Shown here piece after piece: positions 45,706-57,377 of a stretch of 64,000 nt of DNA; position 1 is the stretch's first letter; every line of letters starts with the position of its first letter. This DNA comes from Monarcha castaneiventris obscurior. Taxonomy: Eukaryota; Chordata; Aves; Passeriformes; Monarchidae. The notes beneath the pieces were generated by a model. It did not search any database. It was given only the letters and a program-made list of their open reading frames with translations, and was not told the DNA's origin. The position numbers and the translations under genes were made by a program. The stretch spans positions 14,871,501 through 14,935,500 of the forward strand of contig JAMPIT010000258.1 in assembly GCA_026261815.1 (NCBI GenBank). The letters are read 5' to 3'.

Positions 45706-46381
45706 GAATTACAGGAATGTACCTTGTGCGTGCTTTTAAACTATGGGAATAAGTATCCAATGCAGATTAGTATGTGCAATAAGAATCAGCAAATCAGGAA
45801 CCTAGGAGGAAACTGAGAGAAAAGCTTATTTCCAGTCTCCTTAATAGAAATACTTGAGAACCAGTACTGGGAAAGGTCAGAAATTGCAGAAACAGCACTG
45901 GGACTCCAGTGTAAGACTTGGTTATGCTGGAGGAGAAATTCTTTGGCCTGTCATCCTCCTCCACTCTGGGAAGTGGAGGAATCTCCTAGTACAAGAGTGA
46001 GTTCCTTGCTTCTCTGAAACACAAATAAGAGCAACAGTGAAGGATCTGGTGTAGGAAGACAAAGTCTGTGTAGGGAAGTAACTGGATTTGCAGCAGGAAT
46101 ACATGGAAATAAAAGGAAGGCTGAAGGTCAGAAAACCACTGGCTGTCATGTTAAGGAGGAAGAGGAAAGAAATGAGGAAACTGAAGAGAAGTATTTGACA
46201 GATATCAAATGAAGCAAACAATCTCTCTGATGAATGGTAGAGAGTACCTAAAGCTGGAGAGAGAAACAAGGTTAAAATATTCTGCTAAAATAACATGGTA
46301 AGTCATCCATACAGAAACTGAAATCCCTTGTTGGCAAACATAGCAATGGGGAGTATAGGATATAGTCAGTATATTAAAAGA

Positions 46382-46395
46382 CCAGTGGATGGCAG
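46382..46395 (+). promoter_or_regulatory. CTCF-like motif 3' of SELENOF
   Basis: CCAGTGGATGGCAG matches CCASYAGRKGGCRS at 13 of 14 positions. It lies about 600 bases beyond the predicted 3' end of SELENOF and faces the opposite way to the motifs at 3296 and 28906. Confidence 0.35.
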
Positions 46396-46999
46396 CATAT
46401 TTTTACTACCCGAGTACTGGGTTGTCATGCCACGTTTTGGTTGTACCTCATCTGCTGACTTAACACATCATCTGTCCCAAGAATAAATCCATGTTTGACT
46501 CTGGTAAGTCAGCATAAGCTGCAAAGATTTGTGCATTTTATGTACAGATCATGTTTCTCCAAGATGGTGGTGACCACTACTGTAGCTGTCTCACACTGAG
46601 TCATCTGGAAGATCAAGAGCATAGTCACAAGAATAGAAGTCAGCTGCACACACTCTCTATGAGCTTATAGGAATATTTCAGGAATAAAAACTCAGAAGGC
46701 TATGCCTGAGGAATCACCTTAGTGTATTATTCTGGTAGTTCAGTGTGGTCTCAGTCCCAGGTTTATTGTCCTGCTATGAAGCTGCAGATTTCTTCTCAAA
46801 AGCTGGGAATAAAGTCTGTAAAATACAGAGAAATTTCTGGAGATACAAAATTATTTATGAAGACAAAAACTGTGTACCACTTCAGGTCAGAGCATAAGAC
46901 CCATCCAACCCAACCTGGTGAGCATGAAGTCATTACAGGGAGCACTTATTTGCTAATTAGACTTCAGAAAAAACCCACACATTTTTCTTGATTACCATA

Positions 47000-47005
47000 T
47001 TTATT
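47000..47005 (-). terminator. SELENOF: SELENOF poly(A) signal
   Basis: TTTATT on + is AATAAA on the - strand. About 20-37 bases further along the transcript direction comes ATGTGTGGGTTTTTT (around 46966-46985), a good GU/U-rich downstream element. Cleavage is expected near 46980, giving a 3' UTR of about 870 nt that includes the SECIS element. Confidence 0.7.
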
Positions 47006-47849
47006 GACTCTAAGTGGAAAAAACCCAAAAAGTCTTAATGGATTTGACTCATTACCATACATAATGTCTATATTCCCTGTTCACATAAATTTCAACTGAG
47101 AAAGAAAAATATACATTTTAAAAGAACAGTTTCTAAATTAATTTCATAAACAGACTTCCAATAAACTTCTGAAAGTTAGAACGAAAGCTTTTTCAAGAGT
47201 TATAGCTCATGTTTTCTGAAGCAAAACACTTAATGTAAAGCACACCTGACATCTGACTTCATACACCTCAGAGGTTTTCTATGTAGTCTTCACTAAAGTG
47301 CACTTACTAAATGTTTCACAGTATCAGAGCATGAGCTCCTCCGTCAGCTTTCAAACCTGTGAATTAGGTACTCACTGTAAACAAAGCTTCTATAAAAGGA
47401 CAGTTCAAATACAAAAAAAAGGAGGGCATTAGTAGCCAAGTTTCTTTGGGAGATAGACTGCATTTGGTTCTAACTTCCTTAGAAAGAGCAGCAGACAAAA
47501 AGCATGGTAATCATTTCTATTATTTGAAGCTCTTCACTTTTAAGAGCATTTGTAAAAAACAGACCCAATTATAACAAACTCAGATTTACATAATTAACTT
47601 TGAAACAAAGCATTCTTAGTGATAAATGCATTAAGAGCTGAAATAATAACATTAAGACAAGCTATTGTTTGTCAACTTGTCAGATACGTGTGCTGAAACT
47701 TCCCTTCTAATTACAAGATGTTTAGTACAGCACAACAGATATTTTAAAACTAATACAGATGCTGGAATGTTTCTTCAATCGTAGTGCACTTCATCTGAGG
47801 AGATTACCATGACAAAATATGAAAAGGAAAGAGGACAGAAAGCAATGAT
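47006..47849 (-). other. SELENOF: SELENOF 3' UTR
   Basis: Sequence between the stop codon (47850-47852) and the poly(A) signal, read leftward. It carries the SECIS element at 47238-47305, about 545-610 nt after the stop. The rest is AT-rich with no other feature. The + strand open frame 47809-48015 is an antisense shadow of exon 5. Confidence 0.75.
47238..47305 (-). ncRNA. SELENOF: SECIS element of SELENOF (selenocysteine insertion RNA structure)
   Basis: Read on the - strand, the element folds as follows. Helix I is AAGTGCAC (47305-47298) pairing with GTGTGCTT (47245-47238). The quartet has 5' GTGA (47293-47290) facing 3' GA (47253-47252). Helix II is GACTACATA pairing with TATGAAGTC around one A·A mismatch. 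The apical A run AAAA is at 47278-47275, 11 nt after the quartet. CCTC/GAGG then forms a mini-stem (type II form). The structure recruits SBP2 and EFsec so that the UGA in exon 3 is read as selenocysteine. The first base of the quartet is G instead of the usual A, while the UGA/GA non-Watson-Crick core is kept. Confidence 0.85.
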
Positions 47850-47981
47850 TTATAGACGTTCTAATTTTTCACTTAGAAATTCTTCCACACTATCTGTATT
47901 CCATTTGAGGATGCTCAGCTCTTCTGCAATGTTCCCACTGTCGTCCAGCAGCTTTAGTACAGGGTCAGAACCACGCACATA
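47850..47981 (-). CDS. SELENOF: SELENOF last coding exon (43 codons and stop)
   Basis: Begins after acceptor CCCCGCAG and encodes YVRGSDPVLKLLDDSGNIAE followed by ELSILKWNTDSVEEFLSEKL and ERL, ending in TAA (47850-47852). Human SELENOF, as I recall, has N for S in DDSGN and I for the last L. These residues form the end of the thioredoxin-like fold. Confidence 0.98.
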   Translation of the reverse strand, partial: YVRGSDPVLKLLDDSGNIAEELSILKWNTDSVEEFLSEKLERL

Positions 47982-50900
47982 CTGCGGGGCAAAAAAGAAA
48001 AGTCAGTTACCGTGAGTGGGAAATGCATTCTCTGTACTAACACTGCCCCTGCTCTCAAGTGATTTAAATCAGTTCAGACTTCTGACTTGCACTTAATGTC
48101 AGAGAGAGGAAAGTGGAGGAACAAGTCAAATGAAGGGGGGTGGATGTCAGAAACATCTCCTTGTTCTCCTTGGTGCCACAGGAGTTAAGGCATGTGCAGA
48201 GGGGCAGTGCCACAGGCCTGCCTTTGAAAGAGGGTATTTACTTCAACTGTTTTAAGTTGCCAAAGCTGGATTTTTGAATCAAGCAGATGAATGATTTTTC
48301 TTATAATATCAATAGCCTTTTTACCATTTTAGAAATTCTGTGTCACTTTAACAGGTCAAAGTTCTACTATCAATTTCTAATGTAACCACATTCTTTCTTG
48401 TTGTGTTGTATCTGTGCCTACTATGCTTTGCTGGTAACAGAATTCTTCAACACTTCTCAAACCAAAACAAATAAAGCAAATAAAAGATTTTAACAGTATC
48501 AGAAAGCTCTGACCATTTAAATTTATGGAAAGAATTCCCCAGGAGTATTTCACTTTGCTCAACTGAGCTAACCTACTTGGTTTTACTTAATGAAGCTAGT
48601 GGCACCTCTAATCAGTTTTCCAAAAGTCTTGTGAAATAAACACAGATTCATTTGCACATTTTTTTTCTGGTAGTAATCAATACCAATTGTAGTCTAGACT
48701 GCCTTGATGTTCAATAAATATATAAAGTTAAAAAAAAAAAGAAACAGTCAGAAGTACAGAAGGAGAGAAAGCTTTTGAAAGAAACTGGAGGACACGGAGA
48801 CACGAATGCGTGAGACAGACAGAGGAAATCTGTTTTACATAGAATCTGCTGCTGAGAGGACAAATCACTTATTGCAGCCATGCATAGCTATGAAGTGATT
48901 CCAGATGGTGCCATTTGGGCAATAGAGATGAGAGCACAAAATGTGAGAATCAAGATGTGTATCTGTGAAGTACACTTGAAGTTCACACAGGATTTTAAAA
49001 GAAAGGTGAAGTCTTAGACTAGATCTTGAAACCAAAGAATTGTTGGGGCTTAAGGCAGTGCAGCTTATGCAACTTTGCATATATGCAAGTCATAAAAAAC
49101 ACCATTCAGTATATACATTTCTATGCATTCTATAGTATATGCATATTTGAAGTATATAGAGAAGCACCAGCACAATAGAACACAGCAACAGAATTCTGAG
49201 AGGAAGAAGCAAAATCCAAGAATCACTGAATGTATGGAAATGGCACCTCCATAAGAAAACTAGGGGAGAACAGGAGAAAAAGAAACTATGGCAGATTGAG
49301 TAAATCCAAGATATCTACAAAGTAAGAACAGAATAAAAACATTCCTCAGATTCTTTTCCCATCTGTTATAATAATAATTTTCTCTTGGATTAAAACCAAC
49401 CAAACAATAATAAAATAAACCAAAACTTCACCACCAACTAAGAATTAGTACCAACCAGTTACTGAGGAGTAAACAAATCAATATTGCTAGCAAGAACTTG
49501 TAAAGATTCACACCGGCAATCCAAATATATTTCCTCTGCTAAAGGATTACTTGATCAGCAAATAGGAGTCTCCACTGAACTTAGTTCTTCCTAAAATCAC
49601 AAAAAAAAAAGTTAGGCTACTACTCACCTTGATTTGCAGTCCCCTGAAGAGTTTTGGCTTATCACTCCTGACAAAAGCTAGTTTGGAGAAAAGAAAGAAA
49701 GAAAATAAAATTCTTCTCTACTTGCATAAAGTAGATTTACATCAAATTAGTATTCCCCAATTTTTTTTTTTTGAATTATGCTTCAGAAGATATTTTAATG
49801 TTAAAATCTTAGTACCTTCACAAAATTAATAATACTAAACATATTACGCCAGAGGAGCACCTATTTTTGCTAGTAATCCAAACAATTCTATCTGCTCGGA
49901 TTTTCCTTGAACACCAGTGCAACTGTGTTAGGCAATTTATCTACACATACAACTGACAGCCTTCAGCAGACTGGCCCATATGCTGCTGCTACGCAAATGT
50001 GAGGAAAAGCGTTGGAGCGATCAAAATCTGGCTGAGGATAAGCTTTGTGAGGGAGGCTGAATGTGACACCCATCTCATCAGCACACTCCACACACGCTGC
50101 AGCTCTGCGGGGGACAGGGCACACAGGAAACTGTGGGAAGAGGTGTTATTCTGGTGAACAAGACAGACAATCTTGTCTTGCAGAGATCTCTGAGATTATG
50201 TGTTGAAAACCAGCAAGAAAACAAGGCTAGAAAACAGGAAGAGAAGCTGCTATCTCCTCTTCTCCTGACACTCCTGAAGGCAGTGTGCGTCACAGCTCGA
50301 TGGGCTACGTGAGAGAAGGCCAGGTCTGAGGTGAGCTGCTGCTGCACAACTCCTCACGTGCAGCACGTGTCAGCAGGCAGCAGGTATTAACAGCACAAGC
50401 CAGGCCTTGCATTAACCTTACCTTTGAAAAGACAATATGCAGTATTTCAGGTCAGAGTGTGAGCATAATCCCCTATTTTGAAGCACTTCACCCTAATGAA
50501 TGTCTGAGTTCCAAAAGTATTTAAAATTTATTTAGGAAATTACAGTTCCTCATTCTTCCTTCTTACAGTCAGGTTGTGCTAAAAGCTGAATTTAGTATCT
50601 GTATTGACATTAAGTGGACTCAGGATGCTCCTGCAGTACGTCAGTAGCATCTCCCCAAGGATGAACCCTGTCAGTATGGACTGACTCCTACAAGGGTGCC
50701 AGCTGCATGTTAAAGCTTCTTTTTCAAGGTTAGACAACAATGAATCTCCCACAAATTGCAGTGCATCCAGCTGGTGCATGGAGACGAGTGCAACCTCAGG
50801 ACTAATGTTTCATACTGCTTGACAAAGTGTAGTGCTTTCCTCAGTAATTGCAGAGATATCCCCTGGCATCTTTATACCTATCTTTACGTTACTGCAGACA

Positions 50901-53900
50901 GTTACCTTAACACTTTCTCAGCATGGCTGGACAGAGTGGCACTTATTTTCTTCTCTCTTCCACTGAGCTCCTAGTACAGATCAAAATCATAGACTCTGCT
51001 TTCTGCACCAACCACTTCACAGCATAAACAAAGTAAAAAAATACCAATGGCCCATAGAGCTGCCAGATGCACCAGCCCCTGAAGAAAATGAGACTTTGTC
51101 TTTATTCTTTCTACAGGACTGTACACTAATGCCATATAACAATTTCAAATAGCCCAAAATAACCAGTACTTGCTCACATACTGCAGTTTGATTCTGATTT
51201 AAACTCAAAGACATATTTTCAACTTCCTTGGCCTTGTGACATGCTGTCTTAGCTGTCATGAAAAGTGACATGCAAAAAAGCAGCAAAGAAATTTCTTATT
51301 CTTTGTCAAGTCCACAGACTGTTGAAGTGTTTCTGGAGGATTTTTTCCACATTTTTCTTCAACTTAAATCTAAAGCTGAAATCAGTATCTAGGGCTTTAT
51401 ATCAAAAGAAGATTGTAAGAAGCAGTCAGTACAGTGGGTAACTTATTGCAGAATGGTAAGAGAGCATAGTAAAATGGATAAAGTTTCTGAAGCAAATCTG
51501 AACTCTGGAACTCAAGTGAATTAAAAAATAGCCTTTGGGAGGGACCTCAGGTTACAGTACTTAAAGCTTGTAACAGGTGTGAGGATTTGTTATTTCAGCA
51601 ACAGATGAAAGCTCATTTGGACATGAGAGGCTGTTCTCTGGCTGCAGTGTTGGACTGAACAAGCTCACATAAAGTGGAAACAGCATTAGGTGGAAGAAGA
51701 AAGTATGCTATAGGCAGCATTACATTCTGCCACATTAAAAGTAGCTATTACACACTTGTATCAATGTCAAATGTCTAAATCTTCTGAAAGCTGAAGCACT
51801 ACAAAACATTTTTCCTGAAATTTTAGACAGCTGGAACAAAATTAGTTTCTGTTATGGCATATTTATTTCTAATGCTGATCATAGTGACTTTCTGCATCAC
51901 TCACTTGAATTTGCAATGCAACAAAGAAAAACACTCAATGTACAAATAGCTTAATTTGTATATTCTGAATTTTGGAAGCTAAAATGGGAAACTCAAATAC
52001 TGACATGCATTAAAAACACAGATTATCCCATCAAACACTTTTTTTTCTTTCCACAAAATCAGTCCTTAAGTTGAATCTGCAGCCTTTGAAATGATGGGGC
52101 TAGGAAGTCAGATGCAGCTACAGTGCAAATTTTGGGACACACGACTACTTGCTTATCATGGGATGTGGTGCATATGCTCCACCTTCACATTGCCCCAAGA
52201 GTTTGCCCTCTGCACCCTGACATCAACAATGCTTCTTACAGTTCTATGTCTGAAGGGTACTTGCACATAATCTATCCACCATTAGTTTGGTGTTTAATAC
52301 TAAAATCCTATCCAAGCTCTCTCCCCATTTTCTCCTCTCTGTAACAGCTTTAGAAATTACACAGCACAGAGAAACAAGCCTTCCTCTAACCCATCCATGG
52401 GTAAGCAGGAGAGGCATTTTCCACTGTGACTTCTGTAAGATGAACTCTGAGCTTGGTGCCATGACCCCATGTTCTGGTGAATTAAACACCAGACCAGAAG
52501 CCTGAGCTGTTCACCAGCCACCTTTGCAGAATGCCTTCACCTTATGCTCCTACACACAATGAGCAGTACCAAAGCACTTCTGTTGGAAGGGACTCCTGAG
52601 ATGTTCCTTAAGAGCAGACTGGATTGCCATGCAATCAACTACAACTACGAGGTCAGAGAAGGATCAAGTGTGTATGAGCATTTAAAAGCCTGGCCTGCAT
52701 TGAACAGTGCTTTTAAAGATCTAAAAGCAGCCTGTACCTATGAACACAGTAGAATGGAGAACTCACTGCTGTTGCTACAATGTCGATTCATTTCGATACA
52801 AAACAAAGAGGTGTTATAAGAAAGCCTGTGCAAACTACTTCGTTGGAATTAAATCCCAGAGTCCTAAGTGGAGACTGTAAAGGAATCTAAGAATCACTGT
52901 GGACCGAAGGGCAAGCCTGTGTAGATGCACACACACACCTGCACTATTCTCCTAGGAGCAGCAGGACACAGCATAAGAGAACTTCTTGACCCAAATTGGA
53001 CATGACACCACAGCTCCCCAAGCAGAACAAACAGTTGTTCCGAGTTAACTTGAATAAACAGAAAGCAAGTGTAATATTACTTCAGATAAGCTAAAGGGTA
53101 GTCTGCTTGATTGGCCATGAATTATTAGAAACTAGCCATTTGAAAGTAAGAAACTTCACTGGAGGGATGACTTTGTGCAAAATGTTGCAGAATTTTACAT
53201 AAAAAAGGCACAAAGGACTTGACCATACAGACTTGATAATTTTGTACCTGAAATGAACTTGAATTAAAAAAAAAACCATTTTATTGAGGCATTGCCAATT
53301 ATCAAATGTTAAATTTGTGAAAAAGAAAAGAAACCAAAATTAGAGGTAGAGTAAGAGAGGGGCATTTTATGAAGACAGGAAATTCCAACATTTAATAATG
53401 CCACCAATAGCTAAGCATTGCTAAGACAATTGGCAATATTTGCTAAAAATGTGAGTATGTAAATCACTGGGCAAACCAAAAGCATTAATGTCTTCCCTTA
53501 GACTCTTTAATAACTTGATTTGGGGACAAATACATGCTCTGCAGTTTTGAAGATGGTATGAGTCTGCTTCAAAAGTTACCATGAAAGCCTAGCAAAAAGA
53601 CTGAACTACAGCACACAGCAAGCACTCATTTATGTTTTAATGACTACAGAGCTCTGTACCTTTTGGGGACCTCAGTTTGAGATAAAAATTTAAGAATTCA
53701 TATGGCACATCAATAACTCCTATTTGTAGTCTCTTAATCAAGTTACAATGCAGCTGTTCATGATTTTATGAAAAGCACCACATGCTTTCATCAATGAATC
53801 CAAGACAGAGTTCCAATCAAGCCAGAAGAAGAAACTTCAAAAAATCCCAAAGACAGGGTACTTTGTGTAAGCAGTCGGGCAAGAGACATTTCTGAATCTG

Positions 53901-56900
53901 AAGGGAAGTATTGTTTTAATTTGTGAGTCATCTGTTTATGAAAGATTATGTTAAAGCAATGTTTGTCTCCCACTACAATATCCATATTTCTTAGCAAGAG
54001 TTTTAGTAATGCTTTTATCCACGCAAGATTTAAGGTTAATATAATTTTCTAACTTTCATCAGTATTTATGAATTACAGATTAAAATAACGAGGAAATGAG
54101 TGATTTTACCTCATACAATACAATCCCATCAGAAATTATATTTTAGTAGCTAAAAGAATCCCCTCACACTTGGAGAACTTGGGTGATACAATAGTGCTGA
54201 CTGACTCTGAAGTCAGAGGATCTCATGTAGCTGCACACTGCAGGAGTTCAAGGATTAAGGACCTTGTTCTAGAACAGATTTGCTGGAAGCACATCCATTT
54301 CTTAACTAAAAGAGTCACACAGGGAGAGGTGAGAATTATTTTATTTAAAAAAAAAGAATGGAGAGAAATATGAAAGGAATGTTCACTGAAAAAACCCAGT
54401 CTAATTCGGTTTTTAAACAAACTGGAAAGAATGGTGTTTAGACTCCTACAATCTCCCATCTCATGGTGAACAGAACACAGCTGCCACTGAAAAGTCAACT
54501 TAAAACAAATATGCTAGATTAATCACTGACCCAGCTAATTCATTATGCTATTTAGTTTTAGGATGCCAGCCAAAAACTGTCACATTTTGTGTTACCTGGT
54601 ATATTAAGATATTGCTTCATCTATGAATCTTGTCACTTAGGTTTTTAATATTCTACTTCGATGGAGTGCTTTTAAATGACAAATATTTAAGAACAGTTTT
54701 ATACAGAACAATTTCAAAATATATGTAATATAGGAATTAATTTTAGAGTGCAGCATTTATAATAGTGCAATTTATTTTTAAGAGAAACCTATCAGTAAGA
54801 ATATTTCAGTACTGAATTTAAAAGAGTCATACAGAAATGTGGTCTGTTATCAGACTTATCACAAGAAACTCTATCTGAAAAACCTAACAGACATCCTTGG
54901 CCATCTTCACAAAAGCATTTAGTAGTTTGCTGTGACACTACAAACAATAACATCCAGTTCAAGACTGAGATAATCTTGCTGATGACCAGACTCTTTCATC
55001 CTCTTGCTGAGGACTAGCTTTTTTTCATAATTTCTCACTCCTTTGCTTTCCTAGTGTGTACAGATATATTCCATATGTAATGATTCTCATATTTCAGGCA
55101 CACAGGTGTATTCAGCAACTGTTTATAGCTTAACATTATATAACCAGTAATTTTGAAAGAAACTTTGCTAGAGAAGGACCATAGAATATTGCATTTAGTA
55201 ACTGTGAGCAACCCACGGCTTCTTCCGTCTGTATAACTTTTAACAAACCTTTATTAACTCAGCTCATTTCAATCCTTAACTATTTTAATATGTGAATCTC
55301 AATTAAAATATCCAACCACAACAAAAAAACCAACAAAACAACACTGTTCATCCTTTGGCCAAATAAATCATTATCCAGAAGTAGTCTGAGACACATCAAG
55401 TCTGTGGGACTAAGCCAAGCGACAAAACAATTTACACAGGTACTTAAAGGTCAAGACTTCACAGTTACATACAGGAGTAACATACACTAATCCAGGTAAT
55501 TCTAATATATACACAGTCCTGCAATTAACACTGCCATTTTGTGTATATTCTGGGGAAAAAACCCAAACACACCCAAACAAACTCTAACAAAACCCTCAGA
55601 GAAGCTACGGAAAAGAATTCAGTTATTTGTGATGAGACATTGTCAGTGACAGGCTACACAGTTCAATGAAGCCTAAAAAGACAATGCTTCAAAAGCAGCA
55701 GCATGACCTTCAGGAAACCTAACGTCCATAACAAATGTCCAAGTGAAAAGCTGAAATAAAAACACTTCTTGAATGTAAATGTCTTAGGAGGGAGACATTA
55801 AACACTGTTTCTGTTAAAAGTTAAAATAAAGGACAAAATCTAAGTATTCTGAGATTAATACTAATGTGAAGACAAATACCAGCTGGAAGAATATATTCTA
55901 CTGCTTCTTAAAATTTCTAAGTATGCTTCTAGTATATATCTCATCTTCCAACCTGTTCTAATACCCTAGCAGTAAATTTGGTTAAGATAAATTTAGATTG
56001 AGCAGCTTCAGAAATTGGTGATGAAAAGAAAAATGAGAAATTTAAGTGCTTTACTCAGTCCTTTTTTAAATCTTACTGTACCAAGTAAAAACTGGTAGTC
56101 AAAACAGAGATCCTACTTAAAAACCAATGAAATTTATCCAGCCACTTAAAAAAGCTATATGATTAATGGAATGTAAATATTTGAGGAGGTTTAGATAACC
56201 AAGAATTGAAAGGAAAAAAAACTAGTCGCAATTTTCAAGTTTTTCCTTTTGCACCATTCCAAGTCTTTGGAACACGTTTCAAGGTGTGCACACAGCAGGA
56301 ATTGAGGCCCATTACCTGCAAGGACCTACACATGAAAGTAACTAAAGGCATAATGCAGGCTGGAGTCAGGCTAACAGGTTGACCTTTTCCTTCAGACCTA
56401 TGGCTCAAATGAGCACTTAACTGTTACAAATCCAGAACCATAAAGCAGCTGAGTGAATGGGCAACAACAGTTGGGAATGTTTTTATGTTTGCCAAATTTG
56501 AACGGTCATGGACACAATATGGACTCCTGTGCTAACAAAGTTAATCTCCTCACGTCCCTCAAGTAAGACGAGTAATTTAAAGAATTCTTATTTTGACATT
56601 TTATACAGTGGAAAAGAGAAAACAGCTTTGCTCTGGTCTTGTAGTCATTCATCTCAACTGTGTGTGGGCAGAGGTGGCAGGCAAGGGTATAAAGCAGCAC
56701 AACTTACGTAAATTGTAACCTGTTTTAAAACCTCTTTTTTCCCCCACTGTTTGTCAGCCAGCCTTCAAACTGGGAGGTATTGATACTTGCCATGCTAGAT
56801 GGAGACATGCTGTCTGTGCAATTTTTCATTCTAAAGCTAGATTAGTACTTATGTCCAACTATGTCCAAAGTACAGTATTAGGGTCCTGATTACAGGAAAA

Positions 56901-57377
56901 AGCCCAAAAATAACCGCAGTACTGCTATCACCTAAGCTCTTCCTTAATTTATAAGAAAAGTCCAGTTTGAAATTTCTCACTGATTCTTTTCCTGCAGATG
57001 GTACTGATTTACCATTGATGGTACTGATTTTCTTTTTACACTACTGTATTCCATTTCTGTTAGTTGACTGTCATTATCCACTGATAAAACAATTATATGG
57101 CAGGATCTGTGAAAATAAAGTTGTTCCATAAGCGCATAATATAATTTCATCTATCAATTACTGGAGACCAGTTCTACGAGTCTCAGATCAATGCAACTTT
57201 ACTGATACAATATATTAAATTTATGACTACTTGTAATAGTACTTAAAAGTACATTTTGTCCTTCAGCTGTGACAGTATTTAATATTTGAAGGAATACTAG
57301 TGGCTTTACTTACCCTGGACTTGAGGGAACCTTCCCAATTTTCATCCACATACTTCTAGGACAGCTCCTGCATAAAG
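47850..57377 (-). CDS. SELENOF: SELENOF (15-kDa selenoprotein, SEP15), 3' half, partial gene
   Basis: Three exons on the - strand join in frame: 57314-57377, 49628-49677 and 47850-47981. Together they give the last 81 residues of SELENOF, about half of a family protein of roughly 160-165 residues. Order: LYAGAVLEVCGUKLGRFPQV, the FVRSDKPKLFRGLQIK strand, and the C-terminal part from YVRGSDPVLKLLDD to SEKLERL. The Cys-Gly-Sec motif is the redox centre of the thioredoxin-like domain. SELENOF lives in the ER lumen, binds UGGT through its Cys-rich N-terminal part (not in this window) and aids glycoprotein folding. The signal peptide and Cys-rich domain must lie beyond 64000. A gene finder that reads TGA as stop will cut or lose this gene. 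Confidence 0.97.
47982..49627 (-). other. SELENOF: SELENOF intron between the last two coding exons
   Basis: 1.65 kb, AT-rich, with nothing recognisable beyond an A run near 48731-48740. Donor GTGAGT at its 5' end (49627) and acceptor CCGCAG at its 3' end (47982). Confidence 0.75.
49628..49677 (-). CDS. SELENOF: SELENOF penultimate coding exon (50 nt)
   Basis: Two bases complete the Ala codon begun in the previous exon. Sixteen codons then encode FVRSDKPKLFRGLQIK. Acceptor AACTAG, donor GTGAGT, phase 0 at the end. Its small size means it is easily missed. Confidence 0.97.
49678..57313 (-). other. SELENOF: SELENOF intron after the selenocysteine exon
   Basis: 7.6 kb, AT-rich. A slightly more GC-rich patch lies at about 50030-50420, with an open - frame (50078-50347) that resembles nothing known. 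I see no nested gene, RNA gene or intact mobile element. Confidence 0.7.
57314..57377 (-). CDS. SELENOF: SELENOF selenocysteine exon (64 nt)
   Basis: Reads LYAGAVLEVCG, then TGA as selenocysteine (57344-57342), then KLGRFPQVQ and one base of the next Ala codon. Acceptor TTACAG, donor GTAAGT. Conservation on both sides of the TGA, together with a SECIS in the 3' UTR, shows the TGA is recoded and is not a disabling stop. V replaces I of human AGAILEV. Confidence 0.97.
57342..57344 (-). other. SELENOF: In-frame UGA read as selenocysteine
   Basis: The codon lies in TGT GGA TGA AAA, giving the Cys-Gly-Sec motif of the family. The + strand shows TCA. The SECIS at 47238-47305 supplies the recoding signal. 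Confidence 0.96.

Larger units (their letters stand above)
32111..46980. other. Intergenic DNA between the facing 3' ends of SH3GLB1 and SELENOF
   Basis: I recognise no coding exon or RNA gene in this stretch. Part of it may be distal SH3GLB1 3' UTR. A block of higher GC at about 41.3-43.1 kb has several open frames of 90-134 codons on both strands (for example 41699-42103 on -, 42288-42623 on +), but they overlap each other and resemble no family. A possible LTR remnant lies at 43420-43935, a CTCF-like motif at 46382 and a MEF2-type palindrome at 45692. Confidence 0.6.

Noticed and set aside
47160..47215. ATGA-containing stretch in the SELENOF 3' UTR, followed by an A run
   Set aside because: The segments flanking the A run do not pair, so it cannot form helix II of a SECIS.
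47311..47390. Alternative SECIS candidate on the - strand with a TGAG/TGAT quartet and an 8-bp helix
   Set aside because: No apical A run at the required distance and poor helix II pairing. The fold at 47238-47305 fits all SECIS parts.
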